Shown: piece after piece, positions 1 to 8,016 of the stretch
Position numbering within the stretch: the first letter of the stretch is position 1
Layout of the letters: each line of letters starts with the position of its first letter
Assembly: GCA_900065925.1 (NCBI GenBank)
Contig: LN890280.1
Coordinates: 178,451-242,450, forward strand
Reading direction: 5' to 3'
Source of the DNA: Nitrosotalea devaniterrae
Lineage (GTDB): Archaea > Thermoproteota > Nitrososphaeria > Nitrososphaerales > Nitrosopumilaceae
Length of the DNA stretch: 64,000 bases
Notes under the pieces: model-generated
Databases searched by the model: none
What the model saw: the letters and a program-made list of their open reading frames with translations, nothing else
What the model was told of the DNA's origin: nothing
Made by a program: the position numbers and the translations under genes

Positions 1-237
1 GGTCCGTGCAGGATGGTAAGTCCTGTAATTGAGGAGCTAGCCGGTGAATATGCAGGAAAGATCAACTTTGTCAAGGTTAATGTTGATGAAAGCAACGAAC
101 TTGCATCAAAGTACAATGTCTTTAGCATACCGACACTAGCATTATTCAACAAGGGCCAAGTTGTAGCACAACAGGTAGGAGCTGCATCAAAGGGCTCTTA
201 CAAGAATATGATAGATAGTGCTCTTTCAAAAATCTAA
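1..237 (+). CDS. Thioredoxin, carboxyl-terminal part (5' cut by window)
   Basis: Reading frame 1 is open from the first base and begins with GPCR, the second half of the thioredoxin CGPC active site, so the amino-terminal strand-helix and first catalytic cysteine lie outside the window. The rest fits the fold: VNVDE strand, SIPT with the cis-proline loop, then LALFNKGQVV and a final amphipathic helix. It is a cytoplasmic dithiol reductant. A methionine just after the motif is not the real start. Family assignment is firm; which thioredoxin paralog it is cannot be told. Confidence 0.9.
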   Translation, partial: GPCRMVSPVIEELAGEYAGKINFVKVNVDESNELASKYNVFSIPTLALFNKGQVVAQQVGAASKGSYKNMIDSALSKI

Positions 238-296
238 ACCTCATTTCTTCTTTTTTAGATCTAAAATAATTAATACCGGTCAAGGAAACAGTCCAC

Positions 297-818
297 ATGT
301 CATTTGGGGATATTGATACTCTAAACCTTCTATTTGACAAACTACAGAATCTACTAAATGATACCCAAGGATACTATGAGTCATTTCTTGATGCAAATAC
401 AATGTACAAACAAGGAAAATTAACAGACAAGGAATTCTTTGAGAAACTGGGAGACTATGTAGTATCATATTCATCACTAGAGTTTTTGTCTGTCAAAGTA
501 ATCTTTGAGCTAAAAAAATCACTTGACAAGATAGCTGGTGGACGTGCTTCTGGCGGTTCTACCATGGCAAGCCCAATGCCTCCAGGCATGGGATCGCAAG
601 CATCACATGTTACAGCATCTACCTTGCCGGGACCTGGACAGCCTCCATCAATTATCTCGGCTGCTGCAGCTTTTTCGACACCTGGTGAGCTTCCGCGACC
701 GGATCCTTCATTGTTGCCAAAACAAAGCTCCTCAAGTGGTCCCGTGTGCAACTCTTGTGGGTCTGCTCTAAAAATTAATGCAAAGTTTTGTTCCAAATGT
801 GGAAATAAAACATCCTAA
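297..818 (+). CDS. Hypothetical protein with C-terminal zinc ribbon
   Basis: 173 residues. The first ~85 residues look helical and charged. Residues ~90-145 are a low-complexity linker rich in proline, glycine, serine and alanine. The last ~25 residues carry two CxxC pairs (CNSC and CSKC) spaced as in a zinc ribbon. The zinc ribbon is seen; its partner (nucleic acid or protein) is unknown. It is convergent with the gene ending at 832, which has the same type of tail. The ATG start at 297 precedes the first regular helix and nothing upstream looks coding. Confidence 0.75.
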   Translation: MSFGDIDTLNLLFDKLQNLLNDTQGYYESFLDANTMYKQGKLTDKEFFEKLGDYVVSYSSLEFLSVKVIFELKKSLDKIAGGRASGGSTMASPMPPGMGSQASHVTASTLPGPGQPPSIISAAAAFSTPGELPRPDPSLLPKQSSSSGPVCNSCGSALKINAKFCSKCGNKTS

Positions 819-831
819 AAATCTAATACTA

Positions 832-1206
832 TCAGTCTTGGTTTGCGCCACACTCTGTACAGAATTTTGCAATTGTAGATAATTTTGAACCACATTCTGG
901 ACAAAACTTGGTACTTGCGTCAGTAGGTGTACCAACGCTACCATACAAACCACCAATAGTCTTCATTGCGCCTGTTGGCACAAATGTATCGTCATCTACT
1001 AAAGGCGTTGGAGCAAAATCTCTTTCTTCTACAAAATTCATTATTCTGGGCATCTGTTGACCTGGATTTTTTGGATCAGGTACCATATCGCCTAACCAAA
1101 ATGCAAATCTGGTCAATGTAAGCTCTGGTGTAGAAAAAGTCAATGTATGACTTGACATATAATCATCAGCTGCTGTCTTACCATTGAACACTTTCATTAA
1201 ATGCAC
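832..1206 (-). CDS. Hypothetical protein with C-terminal zinc ribbon
   Basis: 124 residues, or 121 if the second methionine (1197) is used. A short globular region (to about residue 75) is followed by a glycine-rich stretch and a zinc ribbon with CPEC and CTEC pairs. The spacing and the AKFC element match the tail of the convergent neighbour ending at 818, only 13 bases away. Function unknown; the ribbon suggests a small binding or scaffold protein. Confidence is in the gene, not in any function. Confidence 0.7.
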   Translation of the reverse strand: MHLMKVFNGKTAADDYMSSHTLTFSTPELTLTRFAFWLGDMVPDPKNPGQQMPRIMNFVEERDFAPTPLVDDDTFVPTGAMKTIGGLYGSVGTPTDASTKFCPECGSKLSTIAKFCTECGANQD

Positions 1207-1240
1207 TAATCGGAATAGCTGTATATTGTTTTTTATTTAT

Positions 1241-1316
1241 TGGTGGACCGAGGGGGATTTGAACCCCCGACTTCCGCGTTGCGAACGCGGCATCACTACC
1301 ACTAGACTACCGGCCC
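1241..1316 (-). tRNA. tRNA-Ala (CGC)
   Basis: Read on the minus strand the sequence folds as a full cloverleaf: 7-bp acceptor stem with the alanine identity pair G3-U70, D-arm, a 5-bp anticodon stem of CCGCG/CGCGG closing loop TTCGCAA (anticodon CGC, codon GCG), and T-arm GGGGG/CCCCC with TTCAAAT. A73 is followed by an encoded CCA at 1241-1243. No intron is visible. Confidence 0.95.
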
Positions 1317-1392
1317 TTTTGTTATCAATAATACCAACTGCTTTTATCTATTTACTCAAAGAATAATACTAGGTTTTCAATTCAAATTTCTG

Positions 1393-2787
1393 ATGACTGT
1401 TGATGCTGTAATTACAGGGTCACACGTTATTCTTCAAAATGGGGGAATGGTAGACAAGAACATTGTCATAGATGAAGGCAAAGTTGTTGGTCTGACAAAT
1501 GATATTCCACAATGTGATCTAAAAATAAAAGGAGATGGTTTGGTCTCACTTCCTGGAATAATTGATCCTCACATACATTATGGTGTATATTCACCAATTG
1601 ACGAAGCTGCAATAACAGAATCAAAAGTAGCCGCAATAGGGGGAGTTACTACAATGATGAGAATGTTGAGACTGAGCGGCTCATACAAGAGAAATCTAGA
1701 TTCCCAACTTGAGACAAGTGCAAAAACACATTATGTTGATTATTCAATTCATGCCTCAATACTTTCCAAAAGTCAAATCGATGAAATGGAATTTTGTAAA
1801 AGTAGAGGAATAACGTCATTTAAGATATACATGAATCTTGGCGAAGAAGTGAGTCATATCTACATGGACATGCAGCCAGGAGAAAAATCTTTGCGAGAAG
1901 AAAGAGTAGAGATGACAACAGACATGATTGAAAAGATAATTGAAAAAGCTGCAGCCCTGAATTGCCAAGTTCTTGTGCATGCAGAAGATTATCAAATGTG
2001 TTCCTGTGGAATAAAGACTGCGAAAGAGAAAAAAATGGATGGACTTGGAGCCTGGTCCCAGAGTAGACCTGTGGAATCTGAAGTCAAGTCAATTACTAAT
2101 ATATCTAAAATTGCAAGAAAGTTTGGTTGCAATCTTTATTTTGTACATATTGGATCACGTGCTGCAATTGATGCAATACATCAAGAAAAGAAAAATGGAA
2201 CCAAGATTCATGTTGAAACATGTCCTCATTATCTGACATTATCACATGAATCACAAAAAGGATACCTCGCAAAAGTCATGCCTCCAATACGCTCTTCTCA
2301 TGATGTGGAATCAATATGGCATGAAGTACAGAATGGCAGAATGGATACAATAGGAACAGATCATGTGGCAAATCGGCTGAATCTAAAGTTGGGCGGAGAA
2401 AATGTATGGAGTGCACTTGCTGGATTTCCAGGAATGGGTACAATGCTTCCAATATTGCTCAGTGAAGGAGTCAACAAGGGAAGAATAAATCTTCAGCAAT
2501 TATCAAATATGACAAGCCTCAATACTGCACAAATATTTGGGATGTATCCAAAAAAAGGAACAATCAAGAAAGGTTCTGACGCAGATATTGTTCTAGTTGA
2601 TTTGAAAAAGGAAGCAAAAGTGTCCTCTGAAAATATCGATGGTTTTTCTGATTATACTGTATACGAAGGATGGAATCTCAAGGGATGGCCTGTCAAGACA
2701 ATTGTTCGAGGAAACGTCATAGCTGAAGATTTCAAGATCATTGCAAAACCTGGTTATGGCAAGTTTGTTTCAAGACCTCAAATCTGA
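1393..2787 (+). CDS. Amidohydrolase of the dihydroorotase/dihydropyrimidinase type
   Basis: 464 residues, the usual length for cyclic amidohydrolases with a beta-sandwich plus TIM barrel. The complete binuclear metal set can be placed: H60 and H62 in DPHIHYG, the candidate carboxylated lysine K144, H196 in VHAED, H252 in VHIGS and D323 in GTDH. The arginine that follows HxH in true dihydroorotases (HxHxR) is absent, so a hydantoinase, dihydropyrimidinase or allantoinase-like reaction is as likely as pyrimidine synthesis. It is monocistronic, with its ATG 76 bases past the tRNA gene, which lies on the other strand. Confidence 0.8.
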   Translation: MTVDAVITGSHVILQNGGMVDKNIVIDEGKVVGLTNDIPQCDLKIKGDGLVSLPGIIDPHIHYGVYSPIDEAAITESKVAAIGGVTTMMRMLRLSGSYKRNLDSQLETSAKTHYVDYSIHASILSKSQIDEMEFCKSRGITSFKIYMNLGEEVSHIYMDMQPGEKSLREERVEMTTDMIEKIIEKAAALNCQVLVHAEDYQMCSCGIKTAKEKKMDGLGAWSQSRPVESEVKSITNISKIARKFGCNLYFVHIGSRAAIDAIHQEKKNGTKIHVETCPHYLTLSHESQKGYLAKVMPPIRSSHDVESIWHEVQNGRMDTIGTDHVANRLNLKLGGENVWSALAGFPGMGTMLPILLSEGVNKGRINLQQLSNMTSLNTAQIFGMYPKKGTIKKGSDADIVLVDLKKEAKVSSENIDGFSDYTVYEGWNLKGWPVKTIVRGNVIAEDFKIIAKPGYGKFVSRPQI

Positions 2788-2801
2788 CTCGAAAATTTTT
2801 A

Positions 2802-4004
2802 TTAAATTGTTATAAAACCTGATTTTACTGCTGATAGAGCAATGTTTAGGCCAAACAAGGCAAATGTTACAGCATATATCGATATCATGGAAGCTTTTAA
2901 TATTTTTTCAGATACTTTCTTTTCAATTATTGTATGGATAAACTTGCCTCCATCTAGAATCGGTAATGGTAACATGTTGAATATTCCTATGAAAAATGAC
3001 AGCATCCAAAGCCACAACAAGAACATGAAGACCTCTGGACTCCAATGGATGTAGTATGGAACTACTGGTTCGTATGATGGTAATGCTGCTCGCAAAATTC
3101 CAAGCATTCCTTTTTGCGGATCATCCGTAGATGGAGTGGTGACAACAGGAATTTGCAAAGTTTTCCCGTCTCTAATTACGGTGACCATGGCAGTGTCTCC
3201 GGCCTTTAATTTTATCTTGGCAAAGTCTTGGGGTAGAGCAATAGAGTTTCCATCTATTGCATTTATGATATCATCTTTTTGCAGCCCAGCTTTTTCAGCG
3301 CCTGAACCTGCTGTAACTGAGACTATGGGGACTCCAAGGGGCTGATGATAAAATACACCCTTGATTGGGTCTGGCATTATGAGGGCAAATGATGGATTGA
3401 ATATTAACAGTCCTGCAATTATGAATGAAAACAAAACATTTGATGTCGCACCTGCACCAATTACTCTGAGGCGTGAGAGTTTTTTTGCCTTGACAAATTC
3501 TTCCTCGTCAGGCTCTACAAATCCTGCAAATAATGCAATAAAGACTGCAAATCCTCCAGTCTTGATTTTTATTTTTTCTAGTGTGGCAACAATTCCATGC
3601 GCACCTTCATGAATCACTAGAACGATTGGAACAGAAAGCAGAAAATATGCAATGTTTGAGCTTGACTGGATTGTAACTCCTGGTATTAGTACGGTCATCT
3701 CTGAGAATGATTCTGGCTTTACAAAAAAGTTTGATAGGTTTGATGCAAGGTACCAGAATGCTGCACCCATCATTATAAAACCGAGAACCACGCTTATGTT
3801 GGAAAAAATTCTAGTTGCACGTTGGGTCCTGTTTAAAATTCTTGAGAGTATCAATTGTACATTCTGGTTCTTGTATGTCAAACTGTATGGTTTTATTTCA
3901 AATCCATGCTTGTCAAGCTTTGAGACCTTTGCAACTGTAAATACTACAACCCATGCAATCAAAACATAGATGATGGAATTGTGCGTTAAAAATTCAAAAG
4001 CCAA
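2802..4004 (-). CDS. Site-2 type membrane metalloprotease (M50) with PDZ domain
   Basis: 400 residues. Transmembrane segments at about 7-25 and 68-88 precede the zinc motif HEGAHG (H132, E133, H136) inside a third hydrophobic segment. A PDZ-like domain (about 222-295) follows, then the second active-site motif PLPILDGG with the third ligand D351. These proteases cut membrane-spanning substrates such as anti-regulators. The start is a TTG with a TATA-like element about 30 bases upstream; no better ATG exists. Family is clear, substrate unknown. Confidence 0.85.
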   Translation of the reverse strand: MAFEFLTHNSIIYVLIAWVVVFTVAKVSKLDKHGFEIKPYSLTYKNQNVQLILSRILNRTQRATRIFSNISVVLGFIMMGAAFWYLASNLSNFFVKPESFSEMTVLIPGVTIQSSSNIAYFLLSVPIVLVIHEGAHGIVATLEKIKIKTGGFAVFIALFAGFVEPDEEEFVKAKKLSRLRVIGAGATSNVLFSFIIAGLLIFNPSFALIMPDPIKGVFYHQPLGVPIVSVTAGSGAEKAGLQKDDIINAIDGNSIALPQDFAKIKLKAGDTAMVTVIRDGKTLQIPVVTTPSTDDPQKGMLGILRAALPSYEPVVPYYIHWSPEVFMFLLWLWMLSFFIGIFNMLPLPILDGGKFIHTIIEKKVSEKILKASMISIYAVTFALFGLNIALSAVKSGFITI

Positions 4005-4048
4005 ATTAATTGATACTCTTTTTAGTCAGGGCAAATTTATCAGTTGCT

Positions 4049-4405
4049 ATGGGAATTATACTAGTTTCAACATATCCTGACAAAAAATCAATTTCTAGAA
4101 TAGCACATGTTGTAGTGGAACAAAAACTGGCAGCTTGTGTTAACTATACAAAAATAAACTCTGTTTATTCATGGAAAGGCAAAATTGAAGATGCCGAAGA
4201 ATTTCTTGCACTCTTTAAAACTACAACAAAATCAAAACAAAAACTCAAAGAAAAAATAGCAAAATCTCATCCATATGATGTGCCAGAAATTGTAGAGCTC
4301 AAGATGGATAATGTCAGTATGTCGTACATGAAATGGCTTGAAGAGTCAACTTTGGGGAGCAAACCTGAGAAGCGAAATAACGCCTCCAAGAGACGAAACC
4401 CGTAG
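4049..4405 (+). CDS. cutA: CutA1-like divalent cation tolerance protein
   Basis: 118 residues from the ATG at 4049; a TTG 39 bases earlier would add a tail foreign to the family. The sequence follows the trimeric CutA1 core: VSTYPDK, AACVN, YSWKGKIE with the conserved tryptophan, LFKTT, HPYDVPEI and a last strand ending YMKWLEES. A short basic tail then runs over the end of the convergent pelota gene, sharing 60 bases. CutA1 proteins bind copper and other divalent metals; their physiological job is uncertain. Confidence 0.85.
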   Translation: MGIILVSTYPDKKSISRIAHVVVEQKLAACVNYTKINSVYSWKGKIEDAEEFLALFKTTTKSKQKLKEKIAKSHPYDVPEIVELKMDNVSMSYMKWLEESTLGSKPEKRNNASKRRNP

Positions 4406-5398
4406 TCCGGCGTCTGTAGTGGAATCTACTGCATAAACTTCAACTCCTTTTGATTCAACATGATTGAGAAATTCTATTATTTTATCTTCATCTTGCTTTT
4501 CAAAGATCTTGTCTGAAAATACCAGTGACTCTACTGCACCAATTTCATTTGCCTTTGCAGTCTCCTCAAAACCCATGGTGAACTTGTTGCTTTTCTTGTT
4601 TGCTCTTGCCATGGTTTCATCTAGTATGGCAGAAACCTTTGCAATCTTACTAGTATCAAGTGTCTGCTTCATTATCTCAGACTTGATAAAAGTGTAAATC
4701 CCGTCTTCTCCTGAAGAGTCTATTCCATCTACTACCTGTATCTTGTGTACCTTAATTGATGGAACCTCTGAAAGGAAATTTGCCAATCTTTTCTTGGTTT
4801 CACCTGGACCAAATATCACAATACTATCCCCATCTCTTAGCAAAGTTGAGATTGCACTCTGAACATCTTTGAAAAAATCTTGTATGTTGAATTTAGACTT
4901 GTATCTCTTTCCGCTTGCACCCGAATACATGTTTGGTAAAAGTTTTAGATGTGTTCCACTCAATCTTCCCAAACCACAGTCTGTAGTATCTATTGCAGCA
5001 AGAAGAAATGTACTAGTGTCTTTTTTTCCAAAGATCAATTTTTGCTCAATATCACTCCAACTCTTCTTGACAAGTGTAACAGCATCACCAATTTTTAATG
5101 TCAGGGAATGGTGTGATCCCTTGCTTACTGATGGATTATCTGACTCTTCTATTGTACCCTGCACTCTTAATCTGTCTACTACTTCATCAATAGAAATTTT
5201 TTCAACATCCAGTGCTATGCGAATCCTGACCCTCTCTCCCTTGTCAGGTCTTGAAAAATCCTTTTCTTGCTTGACTGCTCGTGAAGTATCTCCAGTTACT
5301 CTGTCTCCTTTGGATATTATACGTCGTAGTGTAAAAAGATCATCTGATTCCTCTGGTATGAGGGCAACAGCGTTGTCATCTATCTTTTTAATAATCAA
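4346..5398 (-). CDS. pelA: Pelota (Dom34) mRNA surveillance protein
   Basis: 350 residues, the normal archaeal pelota length. It has the amino-terminal Sm-like domain (about 1-130, including GDRVTG and the KGERVRIRIALDVEKI region), a central eRF1-like domain without the GGQ loop, and the carboxyl-terminal domain with a VYAVDSTTDAG stretch. It works with aEF1A/ABCE1 to rescue stalled ribosomes. Start is TTG. The last 60 bases are antisense to the end of cutA, so both products keep a coding tail there. Confidence 0.92.
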   Translation of the reverse strand: MIIKKIDDNAVALIPEESDDLFTLRRIISKGDRVTGDTSRAVKQEKDFSRPDKGERVRIRIALDVEKISIDEVVDRLRVQGTIEESDNPSVSKGSHHSLTLKIGDAVTLVKKSWSDIEQKLIFGKKDTSTFLLAAIDTTDCGLGRLSGTHLKLLPNMYSGASGKRYKSKFNIQDFFKDVQSAISTLLRDGDSIVIFGPGETKKRLANFLSEVPSIKVHKIQVVDGIDSSGEDGIYTFIKSEIMKQTLDTSKIAKVSAILDETMARANKKSNKFTMGFEETAKANEIGAVESLVFSDKIFEKQDEDKIIEFLNHVESKGVEVYAVDSTTDAGLRVSSLGGVISLLRFAPQS

Positions 5399-5439
5399 TC
5401 TAATACCTTTGTGGAACTATAATAAAAAAGAAAAGTAAT

Positions 5440-5865
5440 CTAGTTTGTTAACTCGTCGGTCTTGGATTCCTTCTTTTCTTCTGCTTTTTTCCTCAAATAG
5501 TTCTGGACCCATTCCTGTGTTATGACTCCAGATTCGGTCAAGTTAACAAGCGTGTTGGTTGAAGCTTCTCCCACTACTTTGCCCGTGTTTCTTCTTACCT
5601 GTCTCCACTTTAGATTTGTATTGCCGCTTTTTGACGAGTATATGATTCCCAGTACTTCTTTTGCGTTTACAAAAGTCATGTCTCGAATCTTTTTTAGAGT
5701 AACCTTGTCTGCAGCCTCTACATATATTGGACCAGGCGTTGTCTCACGTTCTGGGAACACTTCGTAATCCTCCAAGTAACTTTCAGGAATAAACGAGTTA
5801 CAAGTGCTTAGGATTACAAACTTCCTAAAACTTTCAAGAGAACACGTTGCGTCTATTGCTACCAT
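5440..5865 (-). CDS. Conserved-looking hypothetical protein
   Basis: 141 residues from the ATG at 5865; a TATA-like element near 5890-5899 lies about 27 bases upstream, which favours this over the TTG at 5877. The body is mixed alpha/beta with no motif I recognise. The carboxyl end is strongly charged (KKAEEKKESK) and probably disordered. It sits upstream of pelota on the same strand with a 41-base gap, so the two may be cotranscribed; a link to translation is only a guess from position. Confidence 0.65.
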   Translation of the reverse strand: MVAIDATCSLESFRKFVILSTCNSFIPESYLEDYEVFPERETTPGPIYVEAADKVTLKKIRDMTFVNAKEVLGIIYSSKSGNTNLKWRQVRRNTGKVVGEASTNTLVNLTESGVITQEWVQNYLRKKAEEKKESKTDELTN

Positions 5866-5939
5866 TTGTGTAAACAATGCTCTCGCCTTTTATCAAGCTT
5901 CTTGAAAGACTCAAGTAGGAACAAACAAAATTGTTTGCT

Positions 5940-6000
5940 GCAGGCGTTGATGACCAAATCCCTTTGATTTGATGAGAAGGATCTTGAGTTCTGAGCCTGC
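5940..6000 (+). ncRNA. Candidate C/D box guide sRNA
   Basis: A C box TGATGA (5948-5953), a C' box TGATGA (5970-5975) and a D box CTGA (5991-5994) are enclosed by a perfect 6-bp terminal stem (5940-5945 with 5995-6000). The 15 bases between C' and D are the right size for a guide. A D' box is weak (TTGA at 5964-5967). A T5 run at 6007-6011 follows. Size and order match archaeal methylation guides; the target was not identified. Confidence 0.65.
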
Positions 6001-6036
6001 ACTGGATTTTTATCAGTAAATGATCATATTGTTATC

Positions 6037-6456
6037 ATGAAATCATATACTGAGTATCTTACATACAATATTCCATCAAGGCGAGGATTTGTAAATATCA
6101 CATCAGAGGTAAGAAAAATAATTCAAAAAAGTGGAATCAACGAAGGTCTCTGTCTTGTCAATGCAATGCACATTACTGCAAGTGTCTTCATTAATGATAA
6201 TGAGAGTGGATTGCATCAAGATTATGAAAAGTGGCTAGAAGAGATTGCACCACATGAACCTGTATCGCAGTATGAACACAATAAAACAGGCGAAGACAAT
6301 GCAGACGCACATCTGAAAAGACAAGTAATGGGAAGAGAAGTTGTAGTGGCTATAACAAAAGGCCAACTTGATTTTGGTCCTTGGGAACAAATATTCTATG
6401 GAGAATTTGACGGTAAGAGACCAAAACGCGTTTTAGTTAAAGTGATAGGCGAATAG
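6037..6456 (+). CDS. YjbQ/UPF0047 family protein
   Basis: 139 residues, full length for the YjbQ family. Typical elements are visible: [14 protein letters not shown], a [11 protein letters not shown] segment, H[15 protein letters not shown] with the conserved histidines, and [18 protein letters not shown]. YjbQ proteins are linked to thiamine phosphate synthesis as an alternative to ThiE, though the reaction is not firmly settled. The start is the first ATG after the sRNA candidate. It ends 3 bases before the convergent zinc-ribbon gene. Confidence 0.88.
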   Translation: MKSYTEYLTYNIPSRRGFVNITSEVRKIIQKSGINEGLCLVNAMHITASVFINDNESGLHQDYEKWLEEIAPHEPVSQYEHNKTGEDNADAHLKRQVMGREVVVAITKGQLDFGPWEQIFYGEFDGKRPKRVLVKVIGE

Positions 6457-6458
6457 CT

Positions 6459-6614
6459 TTATGATAAAGAGCCTCTCTTCTGGGCCCCTTCTTCTAGTGG
6501 TTTTAGCTTGAAACTCTGTTCATGATTCTGTGCACCATGACTGCATTTTACGCAGCCTACCTTGAATCCATTACTGTCCTTGACAAAAGTTTCACAGCCA
6601 CAAAAACAAGTCAT
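6459..6614 (-). CDS. Small cysteine-rich (zinc-ribbon-like) protein
   Basis: A 51-residue frame starting MTCFCGCETF and ending GSLS. It has a CxCxC cluster at residues 3-7 and a CVKC pair at 21-24, followed by HGAQNHE and a basic tail. The four or five cysteines plus histidines suit one zinc site. It fills the gap between yjbQ (3 bases away) and the DtxR-like gene (40 bases upstream on the same strand). Function unknown; small size limits certainty. Confidence 0.6.
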   Translation of the reverse strand: MTCFCGCETFVKDSNGFKVGCVKCSHGAQNHEQSFKLKPLEEGAQKRGSLS

Positions 6615-6654
6615 TTGATTTTATGCTCCATCTCTCTGATATAACTTATTTCAA

Positions 6655-7095
6655 TTAATTCTTGCAACAATTTCCACGTGGAATGTCATTATCATGTGGG
6701 CATTTTCTTGGATGTTTGAGCATAGTACATAATGCATCTGTAAATTGTGCATTCATGTGATGTTCAATACCACAAACCATTTCCTCATCAATGTCTACCT
6801 TTAGGGCACTATCCATTAGCACCTCGAGCAATCTACTGTTTCGCATCATGTTGGAGCCTATCTCTTCACCGTTCTTGGTAAGTGATACTCCACTTTTGTT
6901 ATAATTTACAAGCTTTGACTCATTTAATTTTTTTAACATTTGTACTACACTTGGTTGTCTTACGTTTAGCATCTTGGCAATGGTACTAATTTTTACTGGA
7001 TTTCCATCTTCCTTTATGTGCCATATTGCCTTAAGATACATCTCAACATGTTCTGCTTCGGCAGTTCCAACAAACAAAACTTCTTGATCTTTCAT
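6655..7095 (-). CDS. DtxR/MntR-family metal-dependent repressor
   Basis: 146 residues. A winged helix (about 15-75) contains YLKAIWHI, ISTIAKMLNVRQPSVVQMLKKL and a wing. The dimerisation and metal-binding part follows with MVCGIEHHM (cysteine and histidines) and HPRKCPHDNDIP, the usual primary-site pattern. The SH3-like third domain of DtxR is missing, so it is an MntR-length form, with a CC near the end. It should repress iron or manganese uptake genes when metal is bound. It is 10 bases downstream of the TrmB-like gene and may be cotranscribed with it. Confidence 0.85.
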   Translation of the reverse strand: MKDQEVLFVGTAEAEHVEMYLKAIWHIKEDGNPVKISTIAKMLNVRQPSVVQMLKKLNESKLVNYNKSGVSLTKNGEEIGSNMMRNSRLLEVLMDSALKVDIDEEMVCGIEHHMNAQFTDALCTMLKHPRKCPHDNDIPRGNCCKN

Positions 7096-7105
7096 AATTG
7101 GTATC

Positions 7106-7885
7106 TCACTTACTTGATTTTACATCTTTTGATTCTTTTAACAAGTATTCAAAATATTCACGAGCAAATCCTGCTAGGCCAGAATGATCTGCCCATATGG
7201 CAACTGCCTCCTTTGTTCCTGTTGTGCCAAGCTCTTCACCAAGAAGTAAAACAACATATCTTTTATCGGAAATTATTCCTCCTCCGAAGAGACCTCTCTT
7301 TACTTTTACCGTTGCTAGTCTTGATAATGACTTTAACGTATCCGCCTCTACATCTTCTGAAACTAAAATTGTAATGTCCACTCCTCTATCATGTAAAAGT
7401 CTGATCTTTGGCAAGGCTTCTTTTGCCAATTCTTCTGCAACCTTGGGAATGGCAATCATGACCTCATTTCTACAAGAGTCTACCATCTCGAGGATCTTTG
7501 TTGCAATGTTTATCACACCTGAAATTATCCAAATGTCTGGACGTTCACTTATCCCACTTTGTTCATAGAGTGGAGTGAGTTCCTTGAGTACAATATTTTC
7601 ATTATTTCTAAATTCTGTCTCAAACTGCTGCTTTGATGTCTGGATTGCAGTGGCTGGAGATTTTGCAAAATATTGCGTTGGTCTTGAATCATCAGAGCCT
7701 ATCCATCCTTTCTCTTCAAGCGTGCCTAGGACCTCATAAATTTTTGAATATGGCACACCTGATTTCTGGCTCAGATCAGAGGCAGTAATGGGACCTGTTT
7801 TTAAAAGTGAAGAATAAGTCTTGATCTCATAACTTGTGAGACCCATTTTTTCCAGTGACTTTCTTGCCTTGTCTGATAGACTCAT
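7106..7885 (-). CDS. TrmB-family transcriptional regulator
   Basis: 259 residues from the ATG at 7885, chosen because a TATA box (7910-7917) lies about 28 bases upstream; a longer frame to 7960 would start before that promoter. Residues 1-75 form a winged helix with LTSYEIKTYSSLL and SGVPYSKIYEVLGTLEEKGW, the TrmB signature. The rest resembles the ligand-binding alpha/beta domain of TrmB proteins, without the long sugar-binding tail. It is divergent from the radical SAM gene at 8017, which it might control. Confidence 0.82.
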   Translation of the reverse strand: MSLSDKARKSLEKMGLTSYEIKTYSSLLKTGPITASDLSQKSGVPYSKIYEVLGTLEEKGWIGSDDSRPTQYFAKSPATAIQTSKQQFETEFRNNENIVLKELTPLYEQSGISERPDIWIISGVINIATKILEMVDSCRNEVMIAIPKVAEELAKEALPKIRLLHDRGVDITILVSEDVEADTLKSLSRLATVKVKRGLFGGGIISDKRYVVLLLGEELGTTGTKEAVAIWADHSGLAGFAREYFEYLLKESKDVKSSK

Positions 7886-7909
7886 GTGATATGATCGGGG
7901 GCTCTTTTG

Positions 7910-7917
7910 ATATATAT
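7910..7917 (-). promoter_or_regulatory. TATA box of TrmB-like gene
   Basis: An ATATATAT element centred 28 bases before the ATG at 7885. The spacing fits a leaderless archaeal transcript and decides the start codon. Confidence 0.6.
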
Positions 7918-8016
7918 GTCTAGGATTGGGCTTTTTGTAGGAAGGAACTAACCTATTCATCTGGTGTCTTGTAGGAAATGGATTAAATACTATCTCCTAA
8001 GATATGCGTATAAGAC

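Noticed and set aside
4869-5438. 189-codon frame antisense to pelota
   Set aside because: Covered by the pelota gene, no motif, and serine/leucine-rich composition typical of shadows.
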